Source of the DNA: Nitrospira sp. CG24E
Lineage (GTDB): Bacteria; Nitrospirota; Nitrospiria; Nitrospirales; Nitrospiraceae
DNA: 44,092 bases
Assembly: GCA_002869895.2 (NCBI GenBank)
Contig: NEWP02000010.1
Coordinates: forward strand, 97,373-141,464
Direction: 5' to 3'
Part shown: in pieces, positions 41,401 through 44,092 of the stretch
How positions within the stretch are numbered: position 1 is the first letter of the stretch
Layout of the letters: every line of letters starts with the position of its first letter
The notes under the pieces: model-generated
What the model was told of the DNA's origin: nothing
What the model saw: the letters and a program-made list of their open reading frames with translations, nothing else
Databases searched by the model: none
Made by a program: the position numbers and the translations under genes

Positions 41401-43768
41401 GTTGGCCGGAAAATTCAAGCCGGAGATCTCAGCGGTAAATGGCGAGCAGTTGACACAGGACTGGAGTTCGGCCTCCGCCGCCTGGTGGCCAAAGAGTTGG
41501 TTCTCGCAGCGAGCGGTGACGGGTTGCTTGGCGCTCTATGCCACCGATCAAAAGCGACCCAAGACGGAAGAAATGCCAGCCCTGCTTGAAGCCCTGAGCG
41601 GTTTGAACACGGAAGATCGGGCGATGAAAGTGTCCGAGATCCATTGTCTCGAACTGCTAGAGTCCGAATACAAGGGTACGGACACAGATTGGGCGGCGGT
41701 GCAGCGCTACGAGCAATGGGGAAAGCACTTCGAGGAAGCGATCGGACGGTTCGCGAACGGCGACGACGAGTCCGCCATGGCCGCTATGACCGAGCAATTG
41801 CGCAAGCTAGTCAGCGAGCAGCGCAGCCTGCTTCTTCCCACTGGTGCAGCCAGCGGTAGGCTGATCGCGTTTCGCGATGCCTGGCTTGTATTCAGGAATC
41901 AGATCGCGGCTGTCGCTGAACTCTCAGGTGCCGGGCAAGCCTTGACCGGAGAACCTACCCTCGCCGGGCTGCCCAGCCGGGTGAACATGATCGTGGGCGG
42001 ATGGATCTCGTCTCGGCGCTGGCTGAGGTTGTGGTGTCGGTGGCGGCAGTTGCGTGGACAGGCTCTGTCTGGGGGACTAGAGGCCGTTGTTCGCGCATTG
42101 GAAGAGGAACAGATATCTGCCCAGGATTTCTATGCCTATGCCGAATATTCTTACCAGAACTGGTGGTTGAAGGCCGTGATTGACCGTGAACCTGCTCTGC
42201 GCAATTTCGCGAGCGCCGATCACGATCGGAAAATCCTCGAGTTCCGGCAGGCCGACGAACGTTTCCAGAAGCTCACTGAGAAATATATCGTGGCCGTCTT
42301 GGCGGGAAAGGTGCCAAGGCAGCAGACGGGGCAGAGACCCGACCAGGAAATGGCTCTTGTGCTGCGCGAGCTTGCAAAGCAGCGGGCGCACCTGCCGGTG
42401 CGGCAACTGGTTCACCGCATTCCCAACTTACTTCCCGAGCTCAAACCGTGTCTGCTCATGTCTCCGCTGTCGGTTGCGCAATACTTGGATGCCGCGCATT
42501 CTAACTTCGACGTCGTGGTGTTCGACGAAGCATCCCAGATTCCCGTCTGGGACGCGGTTGGTGCCATCGCGCGCGGCAAGCAGCTCATCGTGGTGGGCGA
42601 TCCCAAGCAGCTTCCTCCTACCAATTTTTTCAATCGGGCAGACGATGCCGAAGATACCGCTCTCGGTAATGAAGAAGACGCACCAGTTCAGGACCTGGAA
42701 AGCATACTGGATGAATGTCTGGGAGCCGGACTCCCGACCATACGCTTGGAATGGCACTATCGCAGTCGCTACGAAAGCCTGATCACGTTTTCGAACCACC
42801 GGTACTATGATTGCAGATTGATCACTTTTCCGTCTCCCGTTACGAACGACCTAGCGGTGAAATTGAACCTGGTGGGCGGTATTTACGATCGCGGCGCCAC
42901 CCGTACAAACCGGACCGAAGCTGATGCCATCGTCAAAGAGATCGTGGAGCATTTTTCAGACGAGTCGCGGCGCAAACTGACGATGGGGGTGGTGACGTTC
43001 AATCAGCCTCAGCAGCGACTCATCGAAACGCTGCTGGATGAGGAATTACGCAAGCATCCTGAGATCGAACACCGCATCGCAGAGCATGGATCGGAACGGC
43101 TGTTCGTCAAGAACCTTGAAAACGTGCAGGGTGATGAGCGCGATCTCATTCTATTCTCGATTGCTTATGGCAAAGACGCAGCAGGGAAAATGGCTATGAA
43201 TTTCGGCCCAATAAACCAGGAAGGGGGACAACGTCGGCTGAACGTGGCAATCACCAGGGCACGGACCGGCGTGACGATCTACAGTTCCATCCACCCCGAT
43301 GACATCGATCTATCGAAAACCCGGTCAGCAGGCGTCACTGATCTGAAAAATTATCTCGAATTCGCGATCAGAGGTCCACGCGCCATAGTAGAGCAGGCCC
43401 TACCGACCGGCCTGGAGCCTGAGAGCCCACTGGAAGTCGAGGTTATTCGCGCCTTGCGTAGCAAAGGTTGGACCGTACATCCGCAGGTCGGTTGTTCTGG
43501 CTACCGGATCGACATGGCCGTTGTTCATCCGCAGGAGCGGGGAAAATATCTTCTCGGCATCGAGTGCGACGGGGCGACATACCACTCGTTGCCCACCGCA
43601 CGTGACCGGGATCGCCTGCGTCAATTCGTTCTGGAAGGCTTGGGCTGGACGCTGCATCGGGTATGGTCAACGGACTGGTGGAACGATCCGGAACGGGAAA
43701 GTGAGAAACTGGAAACGTCTCTCAATAAACAACTAGCCGCTAGTTTGAAGTCGAGCGCTTCCGGTTAG
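38495..43768 (+). CDS. DUF4011-helicase-Vsr-like nuclease protein
   Basis: 1757 residues; GGGAGG lies 11 bp before the ATG. Residues about 200-280 look like a transglutaminase-type module with Cys227, His253 and Asp271/272. DUF4011 begins near 385 (WKSKLLDLTLRNRLINF). Superfamily-1 helicase motifs follow: Walker A GPPGTGKS (698-705), DEAS (Asp1344-Glu1345), GDPKQLPP, NVQGDERDLI and LNVAITRAR. An insert of about 640 residues separates motifs I and II. The C-terminus (about 1640-1750) is a Vsr/PD-(D/E)xK-like nuclease with Asp1673 and E1690-C-D1692. This architecture is known from predicted and tested single-gene phage-defence systems (DUF4011-helicase-Vsr, called Hhe). It probably unwinds and cuts foreign DNA; the trigger is unknown. 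Confidence 0.88.
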   Translation: MEQPGAEPTQAPVVVQILADPTVNYASYQNNVPLLRGLSITNATDEPLRDVEIAVRCEPEFADAMRLQFERLDPRETRRIDAVDLKFRHQYLAKLNEAERGRVIVQVSSAGVELACIDHPVDVLAYDQWAGARAVPELLAAFSLPNNPAVDRMIFQAGELLGSAGGGRSMNGYQSKNREDVWTQISALYSAIGTSGLLYSEPPASFTNDGQKIRTPDRVFSGGIATCMDLAMLFASCLEQAGLNPVVLIKKGHAWVGCWLINTTFPTATFDDGQAVRKRVTSGELIAFETTMLTHRPRPSLRVACELGLEHLQQESEFLFAIDVKRARIEQVRPLPSKIETATTSEDRQSGRAATGVELPPALPPLDGEAFLLDENMRQETPEGRLARWKSKLLDLTLRNRLINFKPTKIMLPLRVPDPAHLEDALADGLEWKFRPLHQIMQGDDPRVAAVAVRRTGEDPVETAAKQAMEQRELLATVDPKALDSRLYEIYSAARLGLEEGGANTLYLALGFLHWVEDERAEKTHLAPILLVPVTLTRQSVRTGYAIKRHDDETIVNPTLVQLLRENFQLTLRGLDPLSTDGNGVDVKKIWQIFRLAVKEVSRWEVKEDVYLGIFSFTKYLMWKDLQDRTAQLKENRVVDHLIERPREPMGGREDMSQREDLDERHAPESLLAPLLADSSQLNALSRASAGHDFALEGPPGTGKSQTITNLIAHFLGLGKSVLFVSEKMAALDVVQRRLKAIGLGPFCLELHSAKARKTEVLAQLRAAMDAAHGQTAVGWKREAERVGRLRVDLNDFVRALHKRHRNGLIVRGATDNAIRYREWMPARMPWADPDTHDEEGLDRLRETVRIIQSIAGELGKIKNHPLTLVQHTEWTNAWEERLLKEAAVLEAAVYRLQEAAVAIAPALGIKLDAPSPVLLDAVDGLIDVLLQGPQVPKGFAVHGGNAAVRARMQVIREHGERQQAHWRQLAGKFKPEISAVNGEQLTQDWSSASAAWWPKSWFSQRAVTGCLALYATDQKRPKTEEMPALLEALSGLNTEDRAMKVSEIHCLELLESEYKGTDTDWAAVQRYEQWGKHFEEAIGRFANGDDESAMAAMTEQLRKLVSEQRSLLLPTGAASGRLIAFRDAWLVFRNQIAAVAELSGAGQALTGEPTLAGLPSRVNMIVGGWISSRRWLRLWCRWRQLRGQALSGGLEAVVRALEEEQISAQDFYAYAEYSYQNWWLKAVIDREPALRNFASADHDRKILEFRQADERFQKLTEKYIVAVLAGKVPRQQTGQRPDQEMALVLRELAKQRAHLPVRQLVHRIPNLLPELKPCLLMSPLSVAQYLDAAHSNFDVVVFDEASQIPVWDAVGAIARGKQLIVVGDPKQLPPTNFFNRADDAEDTALGNEEDAPVQDLESILDECLGAGLPTIRLEWHYRSRYESLITFSNHRYYDCRLITFPSPVTNDLAVKLNLVGGIYDRGATRTNRTEADAIVKEIVEHFSDESRRKLTMGVVTFNQPQQRLIETLLDEELRKHPEIEHRIAEHGSERLFVKNLENVQGDERDLILFSIAYGKDAAGKMAMNFGPINQEGGQRRLNVAITRARTGVTIYSSIHPDDIDLSKTRSAGVTDLKNYLEFAIRGPRAIVEQALPTGLEPESPLEVEVIRALRSKGWTVHPQVGCSGYRIDMAVVHPQERGKYLLGIECDGATYHSLPTARDRDRLRQFVLEGLGWTLHRVWSTDWWNDPERESEKLETSLNKQLAASLKSSASG

Positions 43769-43778
43769 AATTCGAGAA

Positions 43779-43895
43779 GATGCTCAAAAAGGCCGTCCAG
43801 CAAGGCCGCAGCGAGTGAAGGCCCGAGGCGTACCCTTGCGGTACGTTGAGGGTCTGAACGATGCGAGAACGACGCTGGCGGACTTTTTCAGCATC
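43779..43895 (+). repeat. 117-bp element with 22-bp inverted ends
   Basis: Left end GATGCTCAAAAAGGCCGTCC and right end, read inverted, GATGCTGAAAAAGTCCGCC are terminal inverted repeats. Inside is CGTACC-CTTGC-GGTACG (43829-43845). Related but diverged copies are at 38271-38388 and 36817-36836. No transposase is present. It separates two converging genes, starting 10 bp after the helicase stop. Confidence 0.7.
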
Positions 43896-43910
43896 CTGCC
43901 TGCACGCAGC

Positions 43911-44092
43911 CTACGGTGTTGGCGGAGTCGGCGGTGCAGGGACTGATTCCTTCCTTGCCCAATTCGTTGCCGTGACACAGAGCCCCACTTCCTGGGCTGG
44001 GGCTGGAACGTTGTGAATCGTGACAAGCGCTCCCCCATGTGGGTCGTTTGTCCAGATGCGAATGGCCTGGGCTGCGCTCTGAAGCGCATTCA
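43911..44092 (-). CDS. C-terminal end of an unidentified protein
   Basis: A minus-strand frame enters from the window edge and runs about 60 codons to TAG at 43911. It reads SAAQAIRIWTNDPHGGALVT, then HNVPAPAQEVGLCVTATNW, and ends in a Pro-Thr tail (PAPPTPPTP). This has balanced protein-like composition, unlike the Arg-rich alternative frame on the same strand. The fragment may be the end of a secreted or beta-sandwich protein, but that is a guess. The rest lies outside the window. Confidence 0.55.
   Translation of the reverse strand, partial: NALQSAAQAIRIWTNDPHGGALVTIHNVPAPAQEVGLCVTATNWARKESVPAPPTPPTP

Noticed and set aside
1-44092. CRISPR array, prophage, insertion sequence or rRNA genes
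   Set aside because: No regularly spaced direct repeats of CRISPR size, no transposase, integrase or phage structural gene and no rRNA or tRNA sequence was seen.

Overview
The window is ordinary bacterial chromosome from a Gram-negative-type (diderm) organism with fairly high GC. It encodes porins, a FadL-type channel, a TolC-type channel and an AlgE-like barrel, and it carries several families of short palindromic intergenic repeats. Gene content and repeat style remind me of Nitrospira, but that is inference; no rRNA or other decisive marker is present.

Layout. (1) 1-8041: the end of an M28 peptidase, an exported protein, a porin, a small PstS-like protein, a membrane histidine kinase and its OmpR-type regulator, then a run of three more response regulators and a PilZ protein. 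Two promoters here carry three direct repeats of TTTCATC type at 11-bp period with a -10 box at an identical offset, the geometry of a Pho box. The first precedes an unlisted 41-residue membrane peptide; the second precedes a receiver-only regulator that leads directly into the polysaccharide genes. (2) 8119-25775: a same-strand run (interrupted by one opposite-strand gene) of glycosyltransferases, a heparinase II/III-like protein, two aminoglycoside-phosphotransferase-fold proteins, a glycosyltransferase-deacetylase fusion, an MsbA-type ABC exporter, an AlgE-like outer-membrane barrel and a TolC-like channel. I read this as a complete make-modify-export locus for an uncharacterised surface glycan. 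Most enzyme classes occur as pairs. (3) 25810-27686: small membrane, YbjQ-type, hypothetical and PilZ proteins. (4) 28102-31963: the housekeeping operon rpsB-tsf-pyrH-frr with alr attached by a 4-bp overlap. (5) 32094-37928, minus strand: a FadL-type channel, a 969-residue hybrid kinase, a thiamine-binding MTH1187-type protein and a siroheme-synthase N-terminal-type dehydrogenase. (6) 38495-43768: one 1757-residue DUF4011-helicase-nuclease protein of the type linked to phage defence, with an apparent transglutaminase-like module near its N-terminus and a palindrome-rich promoter. The window ends in a repeat element and the tail of a convergent gene.

The best candidate for an undescribed system is the combination of regions 1 and 2: a phosphate-type two-component circuit with duplicated regulators placed directly in front of a glycan synthesis and export locus. 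The second candidate is the large helicase-nuclease gene with its own operator-like promoter.
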